A stretch of 6,973 bases of DNA from Cyanobacteria bacterium UBA8803 (GTDB lineage: Bacteria; Cyanobacteriota; Cyanobacteriia; Cyanobacteriales; Coleofasciculaceae). The notes below the pieces were generated by a model. The model ran no database searches, was not told the DNA's origin, and worked only from the letters and a program-made list of their open reading frames with translations. Position 1 is the first letter of the stretch. Every line of letters starts with the position of its first letter. The DNA lies in the NCBI GenBank assembly GCA_003505715.1, contig DNXU01000357.1:6775-13747 (forward strand). The letters run 5' to 3'. This document shows positions 1-6,941 of this stretch, one piece after another. The position numbers were made by a program, and so were the translations under genes.

Positions 1-5
1 ACAAA

Positions 6-33
6 CAACTAACAACCAACAACTAACAATGGC
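6..33 (+). repeat. Heptanucleotide tandem repeat (STRR-like) abutting the cheA start
   Basis: Three consecutive 7-bp units, CAACTAA, CAACCAA and CAACTAA, occupy 6-26. A fourth, degenerate unit (CAATGGC) contains the ATG of the kinase gene. Bases 1-5 look like the end of an earlier unit, so the array may extend beyond the window. Seven-base tandem arrays of this kind are the short tandemly repeated repetitive sequences known from cyanobacterial intergenic regions. No Shine-Dalgarno sequence is visible, so the array occupies the whole visible ribosome-binding region. Confidence 0.75.
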
Positions 34-3000
34 AATCAGTCCTGAGATTCGTGACCAAGCCTATCAGTTTTTTATTGCAGAGGCTCCTGAATTATTGCAC
101 GTCATTGAAGCTGGGTTACTGACCCTGAGGCACGATCGCACAACGGCTAAAGTCCATGATTTAATGCGAGCTGCCCATTCTATTAAAGGAGGAGCTGCTA
201 GTGTCGAACTGGAAGCGATCGCATCTTTAGCTCACCGCCTGGAAAATATTTTCAAAGCACTCTACAGCGAAGATTTAAATATTGATATTGACCTGGAGAA
301 TCAACTCCTCCAAGCTTACGACTGTCTGTGCCAACCTTTAACCGAGCAGATCGCAACGGGTCAATTTGATACTGAGGCAGCTTTAGCCATTGCCAGTCCC
401 ATATTTGACCAGATTGAGGAACGGCTGGGGGATGCCTTGACGGAGGGTGAGAGTTACATCCCTAGTTCGGCGGAATTAGGGGTTAATTTAATGGCATCTA
501 TTTTTGAAGTAGATGTGGCTCAAGGACTGGAGCGGCTGGCTGCTGTCATCGCTAATCCTGACAACTATGAAGTAGCCGGAGAATTACGTGCCCAAGTCGA
601 GGTGTTTTCCGGGTTTGCTGAATTCTTGAACCTACCGGGGTTTGGGGCGATCGCTAAAACGGCTCAACTGGCTCTAGATGCTCACCCCGACTGCGCCTTA
701 GAAATTACTAAGTTAGCGCTTGCTGATTTTGAACTCAGCCGCCAAGCAGTAATGGCAGGCGATACGACTAAAGGCGGCAGTCCTTCTGCTGCGTTAGTTG
801 CCTTTGCTGACTCTACGGCTATCGAAATCTTTCCATCTGTATCAGAGCAGGAATTAGCGTTCCCAGATGGGGAAGCCATCATTCCCCAGCTGGATCGGAT
901 TTTAGGCAACCCTGCCTGCAACTTAGCTATGCCAACAGCTGAGTCTCAAGAGGCTGTCCCCTCGCTGGACGATATTTTTGGCAGTGATGTTGAAGAAGAA
1001 GAAATTGTAGATGGAGAACTAGTTGGGGAGACTGCTCATGAAACCGAGGATAATTCTCAGCAATTGTCTGTTATACCTTCACCAGAAACCCTAGAAGTCG
1101 CTCTGCAATCCATCGGGCAGATCTTTGATAACTTACCAGCTATTGAGGAGGTCTCGGCCCTCACTTGGCCTGGTAATTTATTAAAGGCAGAGAGCTTGGT
1201 TCCAGTTCAAACTCAAATTAACCGTATTAGTGAAGATAGTCCAGGAACTGGATCGGTATCGGCCTCAAGCCGTCAAAGTGCAGCATCCCCTACTCCTAAT
1301 CTTTCGGTGCGGGTTAACGTAGACCGACTGGAACGGATGAATAACTTGGTCGGTGAATTTGCGATTAACCGCAATAGTCTGTCCCTACAAAATCAGCAAC
1401 TCCAAGAATCTCTGCGAGAGTTATTGAATAGATTTGGGCGATTCCGGACTCTAGCGAATGGCTTACGGGATATTTCAGATCAGATGCTCGTGGCTCCAGA
1501 ACGTTATGGGATGGGTACGAAGCAGAAGGATTCGAGGTCGGTAAAACCTCAGAATGCTGACCCGCAAAGGGACAATCCCGTCGATCTTTCATCCTTTACC
1601 CTGCATAATTCGGCGGATTTTGATTCCCTGGAAATGGACAGCTATGGAGCCGTACATTCCCGAATTCAAGGGATTCTTGAAGAAATGGTGCAGCTGGAAG
1701 AAGCTGTTGACGATATCGTTCTCTTCGCTAGGAAATCGGATCGCACGCTGGAACAACAGCGGCAAATGCTGACGTACCTGCGGGATGAGTTGATGTGGGC
1801 GAGGATGTTACCCATTGGGGAGGTGCTGAACCGTTTTCCTAGGGTGTTGCGGGAGCTATCCACCACGTATCACAAATCTGTTAACCTGAAACTGAGCGGT
1901 ACAGGTGTACTGGTTGATAAAGCAGTTCTCGAAAAACTCTACGACCCACTGCTGCACTTACTGAGAAATGCCTTCGATCACGGTATCGAATCTCCTGATA
2001 TCAGGCGTCAAAAGGGGAAACCCGAGCAAGGTCAAATTGAAATTCGAGCGTATCACAAGGGCAGTCAAACCATCATTGAAATTCGGGATGACGGTCAAGG
2101 TCTTAATGCCGAACGGATCGGTCGTCGCGCTGTGGAGATGGGATTGCTCTCCACCGAACAGGTAGGGAAAATGTCTGCTGCTCGTTTGTGGGACTATATT
2201 TTCGAGCCGGGATTATCGACAGCACCTCAGGTCAGCCAATTATCGGGACGGGGGGTTGGGTTAGATGTGGTGCGACTGCAACTGCGATCGATTAAAGGTA
2301 ACATTTCTGTAACCTCCTCCTGGGGAGAAGGCACGACCTTCACCTTAAGTTTGCCCTTAACGCTGACGATCGCTAAATTACTCGTCTGCTTCATCGGCTC
2401 AACGGCTATGACCCTGCCGTCTGACAGCGTGGAAGAGATTGTGATTCCTAAAGCAGGTCAGCTGAAGCAGTCGGGGGCACAGCGATTTTTGCACTGGCGG
2501 GGGCAACTGGTTCCCACTTACCGACTGGTTGACCTGTTAAAGTACAACTGTCCTTTACCAGATGCATCTCCTAGCAAAGCTCTAGTAGCTGTTGCTTCTC
2601 CAGAACATTGGGCACTTCCCATGCTAGTACTGAAGCGCGAACAGGAGTATTTTACTTTAGAAATCGATCGTCTGGTTACAGAGCAAGAATTAGTTATTAA
2701 ACCTTTCAGTTCAGCGATCGCAGCTCCTAAGTATGCCTACGGCTGTACCATCTTGGGGGATGGCAGTTTGATTCCGGTAATCGATGGTACGATGCTGCTG
2801 GAATTTAATCGCACTCAGAGTTCGGCAGCAACTCCTCTCAGTACTCGGTCGAAGTCGGAACCTAATCTGGCAGTTGGGGCTTCTGCAATTAGAACGGCTG
2901 TCGGTGAAGCCTTAGCAGGCTCAACCTCCATGTCTGCCGTCAGAGTCAAACCTACCCCGACCATTCTGATTGTTGATGATGCTGTCGCCATGCGGCAAAC

Positions 3001-3352
3001 CCTAACACTGACCTTAGAACGGGCTGGTTTCCGAGTCTTACAAGCGCGGGATGGGCGAGAAGCGATCGAACGATTGCAGCAAGGTGTCGCAGTACAGCTG
3101 GTCATCTGTGACGTGGAAATGCCCAATATGAACGGGTTTGAGTTTCTCGGTTCCTGTCGGCAAGATCCGGAACTCTCACAAATTCCCATCGCAATGCTCA
3201 CCTCCCGCAGCAGTAACAAGCATCGCTGGTTGGCGATGCAGCTGGGTGCTAGTGCTTATTTCACCAAGCCTTACCTGGAACAAGAGTTTTTAAGGGCGAT
3301 TAAAGAGATCGTTCGCCAAAAGAGCGCTGAAAGCCTGCCTGTTTTGTCCTAA
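29..3352 (+). CDS. Hybrid chemotaxis histidine kinase CheA (ChpA/PilL-like) with C-terminal receiver
   Basis: This 1107-residue cytoplasmic kinase would take signals from a methyl-accepting receptor through CheW and phosphorylate itself and response regulators; in cyanobacteria such proteins control phototaxis and type IV pili. An N-terminal Hpt domain (about 1-110) carries the phosphoacceptor His50 in AHSIKGGA. Residues 150-245 look like a second, degenerate Hpt fold without an H-box. An acidic, low-complexity linker (about 250-420) follows. The P3 dimerisation helices (425-600) are split by a polar insert at about 487-533, followed by FDSLEMD as in ChpA/PilL proteins. The ATPase domain (about 610-770) has an N-box with Asn647, Asp650 and His651, a G1 box DDGQG (687-691) and a G2 box GRGVG (740-744). 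A CheW-like P5 domain spans about 780-930. The receiver (977-1090) has Asp983/Asp984, phosphoacceptor Asp1028, Thr1058 and Lys1080. All catalytic motifs look intact. Cyanobacterial homologues bear names such as TaxAY, PilL and HmpE; I cannot choose among them. Confidence 0.95.
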   Translation: MAISPEIRDQAYQFFIAEAPELLHVIEAGLLTLRHDRTTAKVHDLMRAAHSIKGGAASVELEAIASLAHRLENIFKALYSEDLNIDIDLENQLLQAYDCLCQPLTEQIATGQFDTEAALAIASPIFDQIEERLGDALTEGESYIPSSAELGVNLMASIFEVDVAQGLERLAAVIANPDNYEVAGELRAQVEVFSGFAEFLNLPGFGAIAKTAQLALDAHPDCALEITKLALADFELSRQAVMAGDTTKGGSPSAALVAFADSTAIEIFPSVSEQELAFPDGEAIIPQLDRILGNPACNLAMPTAESQEAVPSLDDIFGSDVEEEEIVDGELVGETAHETEDNSQQLSVIPSPETLEVALQSIGQIFDNLPAIEEVSALTWPGNLLKAESLVPVQTQINRISEDSPGTGSVSASSRQSAASPTPNLSVRVNVDRLERMNNLVGEFAINRNSLSLQNQQLQESLRELLNRFGRFRTLANGLRDISDQMLVAPERYGMGTKQKDSRSVKPQNADPQRDNPVDLSSFTLHNSADFDSLEMDSYGAVHSRIQGILEEMVQLEEAVDDIVLFARKSDRTLEQQRQMLTYLRDELMWARMLPIGEVLNRFPRVLRELSTTYHKSVNLKLSGTGVLVDKAVLEKLYDPLLHLLRNAFDHGIESPDIRRQKGKPEQGQIEIRAYHKGSQTIIEIRDDGQGLNAERIGRRAVEMGLLSTEQVGKMSAARLWDYIFEPGLSTAPQVSQLSGRGVGLDVVRLQLRSIKGNISVTSSWGEGTTFTLSLPLTLTIAKLLVCFIGSTAMTLPSDSVEEIVIPKAGQLKQSGAQRFLHWRGQLVPTYRLVDLLKYNCPLPDASPSKALVAVASPEHWALPMLVLKREQEYFTLEIDRLVTEQELVIKPFSSAIAAPKYAYGCTILGDGSLIPVIDGTMLLEFNRTQSSAATPLSTRSKSEPNLAVGASAIRTAVGEALAGSTSMSAVRVKPTPTILIVDDAVAMRQTLTLTLERAGFRVLQARDGREAIERLQQGVAVQLVICDVEMPNMNGFEFLGSCRQDPELSQIPIAMLTSRSSNKHRWLAMQLGASAYFTKPYLEQEFLRAIKEIVRQKSAESLPVLS

Positions 3353-3380
3353 TTCTGCTTTTCTCAAGTACTTTGTCAAT

Positions 3381-3902
3381 ATGAATAGTCCTTTAATGAA
3401 CCGCCAATCTGGAGAGCTAGAATCAGCTAGACCAGAAGAGAGGGTAGCAACGCTGAAATTAATTGCTTTTACCCTAGGAAATCTGCATTTAGCGTTACGG
3501 ATTGAGTCGGTCTATAAAATACTTGCTCGCACGCCAGTTTACGGGAGTGGGATCAATCAAATTGGTGTTACCCATATAGGAGATCGGGAAATTACCGTTG
3601 TAGACTTGTATCGGCAATTTTTCAAATCCAGCCAATCCCATGAAAGCGATCACCATGGTTATCTCGTAACGCTGCAAAATACGACAGGCGAGCTTTACGG
3701 GATTCCAGTAGCTGAGACTCCCACCTTAATGGAGGTGGCATTACCCATGGTTCGCGTTCTCCCAGAGTCCTATCGTTGTGCTGATACCTTAGAGGTAGCT
3801 CGCCATGTGGCTGTAATTCCCCACGACGGAGTACAACTTACCGTCTTTTTGCTTGATGTCGATCTGCTGCTACCAATTTTTGAAAGCCCTGAAAAAGGCT
3901 GA
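3381..3902 (+). CDS. cheW: CheW-like chemotaxis adaptor protein
   Basis: This 173-residue protein matches a single CheW domain, which couples methyl-accepting receptors to CheA kinase in cytoplasmic signalling arrays. The first 24 residues are a polar, variable extension. The domain then shows the expected alternating beta-strands: LIAFTLGNLHLALRIESV (27-44) fits the first sub-barrel, and GDREITVVDLYRQF (67-80) is the family's conserved stretch. LYGIPVAETPTLMEV (105-119) and VFLLDVDLLLP (155-165) complete the second barrel. It begins 28 bp after the kinase stop codon on the same strand, so co-transcription is very likely. The chosen start is the first ATG; a second ATG lies five codons later and no clear Shine-Dalgarno separates them. 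The kinase already has its own CheW-like domain, so this protein is probably the receptor-side partner. Confidence 0.9.
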   Translation: MNSPLMNRQSGELESARPEERVATLKLIAFTLGNLHLALRIESVYKILARTPVYGSGINQIGVTHIGDREITVVDLYRQFFKSSQSHESDHHGYLVTLQNTTGELYGIPVAETPTLMEVALPMVRVLPESYRCADTLEVARHVAVIPHDGVQLTVFLLDVDLLLPIFESPEKG

Positions 3903-4050
3903 AAATTATAATTTCCATTTTACTTATAAAGCCTAGATGCCTGACATAGTAGCATACCCAGCATGAGCAAAAAGTCCTTGACAACTGGCATACAGCCTTA
4001 ACTTATCACCAATGCCCTTCATATCATGTCCGGTTAAACACCCATAATAT

Positions 4051-4125
4051 CTGTAGGGGCGGGTTTAGTGACAAATATTTGGAGACTCACAAACATGCCT
4101 TAAGTCAAAACCCGCCCTGCGACAG
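4051..4125. repeat. Imperfect inverted repeat in the convergent intergenic gap
   Basis: The arm GGGCGGGTTT at 4057-4066 is the exact reverse complement of AAACCCGCCC at 4108-4117, with a 41-bp spacer. Outer bases CTGT (4051-4054) and ACAG (4122-4125) also match after a short unpaired stretch. GTAGGGGCGGGTTT-type arms recur in cyanobacterial intergenic DNA, so this is probably one copy of a dispersed, MITE-like or REP-like element. It lies between the convergent cheW and effector-like genes and could fold in either transcript, but no U-tract follows a tight stem, so a terminator role is only possible. I see no gene elsewhere in 3903-4192. Confidence 0.6.
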
Positions 4126-4192
4126 GTTTTCTCCTTTTTGTTGATTCATTAGACATCTCCAAAAACTGTCAAACCTTTCCTAGTAGTTGAAT

Positions 4193-5260
4193 TTATTTGG
4201 GCTTGATGGTAATTGTAATTGCATTTTTAAATAAATAGTTCCAGGCATCATGAAATGTTAAACCACTGCCCCCTACTGTATACATAGCAAAATTTCCATC
4301 TATACTTCTGCTTGCGGCATCCGTACTTCCAGCAAAAACCTCAATGGTTACCCGATCCGCGCCATCTGTAGCAACAACAGCGGCAGCATGGTATGGGTAG
4401 TCTGCCTTTTTTTTCCAGCGGGGAAAATCAAGGTTCACAATAACGTAAGCTTGACCAACGCTTGGATTCGCTGTGTCATTGATAGCTGCCCCGGTTGCTT
4501 GAGCTGTTGTTAGTGACTGAATTGCTATTTCCTTATTCTTCTCATCATTTTGCCCGAAAACTCGGTTGGTAATAGACTCTCGGCTATAAGTCCCCTTGTG
4601 TGGTTCAAGGTATACTTGATTAATGATTTCTTCGGCGGTGTGTAAACAATCTTGATAAAATTGAATTCTGGGCAAACATTTCTTATAAGTCTTTCCATTA
4701 TAAGATACATAATCAGACGCTCCCGTTTCGTGACAAGTTAAAGGGATGTGCTGAGCATAAATAAATTGGCCGCCCTCAGGGACGAAATACAGTTCGTTTT
4801 CAGACAATTTTCCCTCAGTAAGAAACTCATCTATCCCACCTTCGCTATAGCGTTGCACTGTAACCTGCTCGGCACTCATCTGGTTGACCACCTGAGCTGC
4901 CACAGAGTCTTTCTGCTCATACTTATCCCCTTGTTGTTCTAGAGTAAGCTGCGCCTGAACAGGTTTGTTTTCTTCCTCCTGGGGTAATATCTCTGCCTTA
5001 TCCAAAGCTTCTGCTTCTTGCTGAGATGGTACTGTTTCTTCCTGGTGACTAGATGCCGCCTCCAAACTCCTCATTAGCGGATTATTTGTCACCCAGTCCG
5101 GATCGAGGAGTGTATAGGCTGGCATTTCCTTCTGTTGTTGCTGCCGTACAGATGAGTCAGGTTGAACTGTAATCTGTGGTAGTTGCCATCCAGTAGATTT
5201 TGATTTCCCTTGAACCTGGGGACTCCAAGAGGAAGAAGGCTTATTGACTCGCTCGTACAT
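4193..5260 (-). CDS. Unassigned protein, candidate injection-system cargo with Cys-His hydrolase-like C-terminus
   Basis: I cannot place this 355-residue protein in a named family. It has no signal peptide or membrane segment. Residues 1-45 are polar and Gln/Ser-rich, starting MYERVNKPSSSW. Residues 46-64 contain YTLLDPDWVTNNPLM, and 65-130 are a Gln/Glu-rich, probably disordered stretch. A VQR motif follows at 134-136. Such leaders with VQR motifs are familiar from proteins encoded near cyanobacterial extracellular contractile injection systems, often ahead of DUF4157 domains; here no HEXXH is present. The C-terminal domain (about 150-355) has Cys205 at the start of a predicted helix (DCLHTAEEI), then GQAYVIVN (269-276), His291 in YHAAAVV, and Glu307 in VTIEVFAG. 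That order fits a papain/NlpC/CHAP-like thiol hydrolase or transferase. Other candidate residues are Cys176, His177 and Cys195. The start is supported by a strong ribosome-binding site. Both the cargo role and the fold are inference. Confidence 0.8.
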   Translation of the reverse strand: MYERVNKPSSSWSPQVQGKSKSTGWQLPQITVQPDSSVRQQQQKEMPAYTLLDPDWVTNNPLMRSLEAASSHQEETVPSQQEAEALDKAEILPQEEENKPVQAQLTLEQQGDKYEQKDSVAAQVVNQMSAEQVTVQRYSEGGIDEFLTEGKLSENELYFVPEGGQFIYAQHIPLTCHETGASDYVSYNGKTYKKCLPRIQFYQDCLHTAEEIINQVYLEPHKGTYSRESITNRVFGQNDEKNKEIAIQSLTTAQATGAAINDTANPSVGQAYVIVNLDFPRWKKKADYPYHAAAVVATDGADRVTIEVFAGSTDAASRSIDGNFAMYTVGGSGLTFHDAWNYLFKNAITITIKPK

Positions 5261-5262
5261 AT

Positions 5263-5274
5263 CTCACCTCACCT
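5263..5274 (-). promoter_or_regulatory. Ribosome-binding site of the effector-like gene
   Basis: Read on the minus strand, AGGTGAGGTGAG ends two bases before the ATG at 5260-5258. It holds two overlapping GGTGAG cores, the more distal of which sits at good spacing. None of the other three genes here has a comparable Shine-Dalgarno, so it fixes this start and suggests efficient, independent translation. Confidence 0.6.
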
Positions 5275-5379
5275 AGAGTAAAGTGGTGTTTGGCAGAAAG
5301 TTCCCTCAATATTAAATCTAATAGGAGCTTCCGGATCGTAGTTGTTCTTCCCGCAACTGCTAAATTTGAATTGGTTCAT

Positions 5380-6684
5380 TTAGGGAACTGGTATAACTTC
5401 CTTGAGTGCTTCGCTACACATTTCTTCCCGTTTCTTTGGATCTTGCCATGCTGCGCGAATCTCTACTTTGAGACTGTGGAGAGGGTCGAAATACAGGAAA
5501 TACTGTCCGGGTTTGACCGCAGGAGCAGTGTAAACGCTCACGCCTGTCTCGCGATTGTAATATTCGTAGGAATGAATGCAACGCTTGCCGCCGCCACCTG
5601 GGGTATCTAGGACAAAAGTTGGAGTGTTGAAGCCTGCGGCTACACCACGCACATTCTTTTCAAGTTTAATAGCAGTCTCAACAGAGGTGCGAAGGTCTTC
5701 AACACCTTTAACTAAGTCGTGTTGGTAAACGTAGTAAGGCTGGATGTTAATATAGCTCAGTCGTTTGATGAGAAGCTGCATCTGGGAGGCTGTATCATTG
5801 ACACCACGCAACAGCACCGTCTGATTACGCACCACTAAGCCAAGCTCGAACAACTGATTCATGGCAAGCTGGGTTATGCTCGTGATTTCGCTGGCGTGGT
5901 TGAAGTGGGTGTGAAGAGCAACCTCTTTGTGGAGTTGGCGTCCTAGATTGAGGACTGAGGTAATGGCCTTTAACCACTTCTCATCGCTAAGAATTTTCAT
6001 CGGCATAACTGCAATTCCTCTAGTCGCAAAACGAATTCGCCGGATGTGAGGGATCTGAAGCAGCCGAAAGCCGATCGCTTTGATATGTTCGGCAGAGAGG
6101 TTATAGGTGTCGCCACCGCTGATCGCAACATCCTCAAGTTCTGGATGAGACTCTATATAGTTGAACGCTTCTTTCCAGCGTTGGGGAGCAATGGGGAGAT
6201 TAACTTTTTTAACTATATTTGTGTCTCTGCCGACGGCGTAGCTACGGGTGCAAAAACGACAGTAAGCAGGACAGGTATCTAAAGGTAAAAATAGTGCCTT
6301 ATGAGCATAGCGGTGAATCAAACCGGGTGCGATCGCATCTTTAAGTTCGTGGAGTGAGTCAAGCCTCAGCATTGGGTGGTCTTCCATCAGCTGATTGCTA
6401 GTTGGTATGAATTGTTTGCAGATTGGATCATGCCAAGGATCGCGCCAGTTAATCAGACTCAGCAGATAGGGAGTGATGCGGACAGCCATGGGCGTCTTCG
6501 AGAAGCCCTGACAGGCAGCTTTGATGAACTCATCAGGAGCAATATCTTTAATAGTTTTGATGAGATTTGGTTCATTGCATACAGAATGTTTGATCTGCCA
6601 TTTATAGTCGATAAACTCGTCCTCAGAAACCTGGGAAAACGCAGGAATCTTACACCAGAAAGCATCGTCTAAGTAGGTGGCCAT
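5380..6684 (-). CDS. KamA-family radical SAM protein (lysine 2,3-aminomutase-like)
   Basis: This 434-residue enzyme belongs to the radical SAM, PLP-dependent aminomutases, which in characterised members shift the alpha-amino group of L-lysine to the beta carbon. The iron-sulfur cluster motif CPAYCRFC supplies Cys138, Cys142 and Cys145. It is followed by Thr146-Arg147, in the place of the arginine that holds the substrate carboxylate in clostridial KamA. SGGD (189-192) is the SAM-contact glycine motif. Asp297 in RGVND and Asp323 in QHDL correspond, as I recall the alignment, to the two aspartates that bind the lysine side-chain amine. PGGGGK (362-367) carries the PLP lysine, Lys367. Length is near that of clostridial KamA. 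I chose the ATG at 6684 rather than a TTG 33 bases upstream, because that TTG lies inside a tandem repeat and the added residues are not family-like. No Shine-Dalgarno is seen. The exact substrate is unproven: EpmB-type and glutamate aminomutases are relatives. Confidence 0.9.
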   Translation of the reverse strand: MATYLDDAFWCKIPAFSQVSEDEFIDYKWQIKHSVCNEPNLIKTIKDIAPDEFIKAACQGFSKTPMAVRITPYLLSLINWRDPWHDPICKQFIPTSNQLMEDHPMLRLDSLHELKDAIAPGLIHRYAHKALFLPLDTCPAYCRFCTRSYAVGRDTNIVKKVNLPIAPQRWKEAFNYIESHPELEDVAISGGDTYNLSAEHIKAIGFRLLQIPHIRRIRFATRGIAVMPMKILSDEKWLKAITSVLNLGRQLHKEVALHTHFNHASEITSITQLAMNQLFELGLVVRNQTVLLRGVNDTASQMQLLIKRLSYINIQPYYVYQHDLVKGVEDLRTSVETAIKLEKNVRGVAAGFNTPTFVLDTPGGGGKRCIHSYEYYNRETGVSVYTAPAVKPGQYFLYFDPLHSLKVEIRAAWQDPKKREEMCSEALKEVIPVP

Positions 6685-6702
6685 AAATATTTGTCGTTTA
6701 GT

Positions 6703-6723
6703 CAAGGCAGAAGGCAAAGGGCA
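6703..6723 (-). repeat. Heptamer tandem repeat (STRR-like) just upstream of the aminomutase gene
   Basis: On the minus strand three 7-bp units stand in a row, TGCCCTT, TGCCTTC and TGCCTTG, ending 18 bp before the ATG. TGCCCTTTGCCTTCTGCC-type arrays are frequent in filamentous cyanobacterial intergenic DNA. The array probably falls in the 5' untranslated leader. Confidence 0.65.
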
Positions 6724-6833
6724 GAGGGGAGATGTGAAGAGGCTTTGAGCATTGTTTATATTTCCTTACTTATCCCTTCCTACTTAGCAGCTCGCTGTGT
6801 TTAAACTTTTATAGATACAATCCTAAAGCCATC

Positions 6834-6930
6834 ACCCCCAGCCCTCTCCCAATCTTGGGAGAGGGAGCAAGACTCCTTAAGGCTCCGGTTTCCCTTCTCC
6901 CAAAGTTGGGAGAAGAGGTGGCGGATGAAG
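6834..6930. repeat. Twin-palindrome dispersed repeat
   Basis: Two hairpins sit 28 bp apart. The first pairs CCCTCTCCCA (6842-6851) with TGGGAGAGGG (6856-6865) across a 4-nt loop, a perfect 10-bp stem. The second pairs CTTCTCCCA (6894-6902) with TGGGAGAAG (6907-6915), a perfect 9-bp stem. The two stems are near copies of each other, joined by a linker containing CTTAAGGCTCCGG. This arrangement is recognisable as an abundant cyanobacterial dispersed repeat. It lies upstream of the aminomutase gene; I see no gene in 6685-6973. Confidence 0.65.
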
Positions 6931-6941
6931 GCTTCCCATCG

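Noticed and set aside
2815..3219. 134-codon open frame on the minus strand inside the kinase gene
   Set aside because: It lies wholly opposite the receiver-domain coding sequence, whose motifs are all intact; its translation is Ser/Arg/Thr-rich with no domain and looks like an antisense shadow.
3903..3914. 12-bp palindrome AAATTATAATTT directly after the cheW stop
   Set aside because: It is all A/T with no loop or U-tract, so it is not a credible terminator and may be chance.
3974..4006. TTGACA at about 3976 as a -35 box in the cheW downstream gap
   Set aside because: No good -10 hexamer follows at 16-18 bp and no plus-strand gene starts downstream.
4193..5260. DUF4157-type metallopeptidase in the effector-like protein
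   Set aside because: The leader recalls proteins with this domain, but no HEXXH zinc motif is present anywhere in the 355 residues.
5261..5379. Terminator or promoter in the gap between the aminomutase and effector-like genes
   Set aside because: Only a 5-bp stem (AGTTG/CAACT) is visible, without a U-tract, and no convincing -35/-10 pair could be found by eye.
5290..5610. 106-codon plus-strand frame overlapping the end of the aminomutase gene
   Set aside because: Most of it is antisense to the conserved C-terminal aminomutase region, and it has no recognisable motif or start signal.
6376..6672. 98-codon plus-strand frame opposite the aminomutase N-terminus
   Set aside because: It is antisense to the real gene and has no family resemblance.
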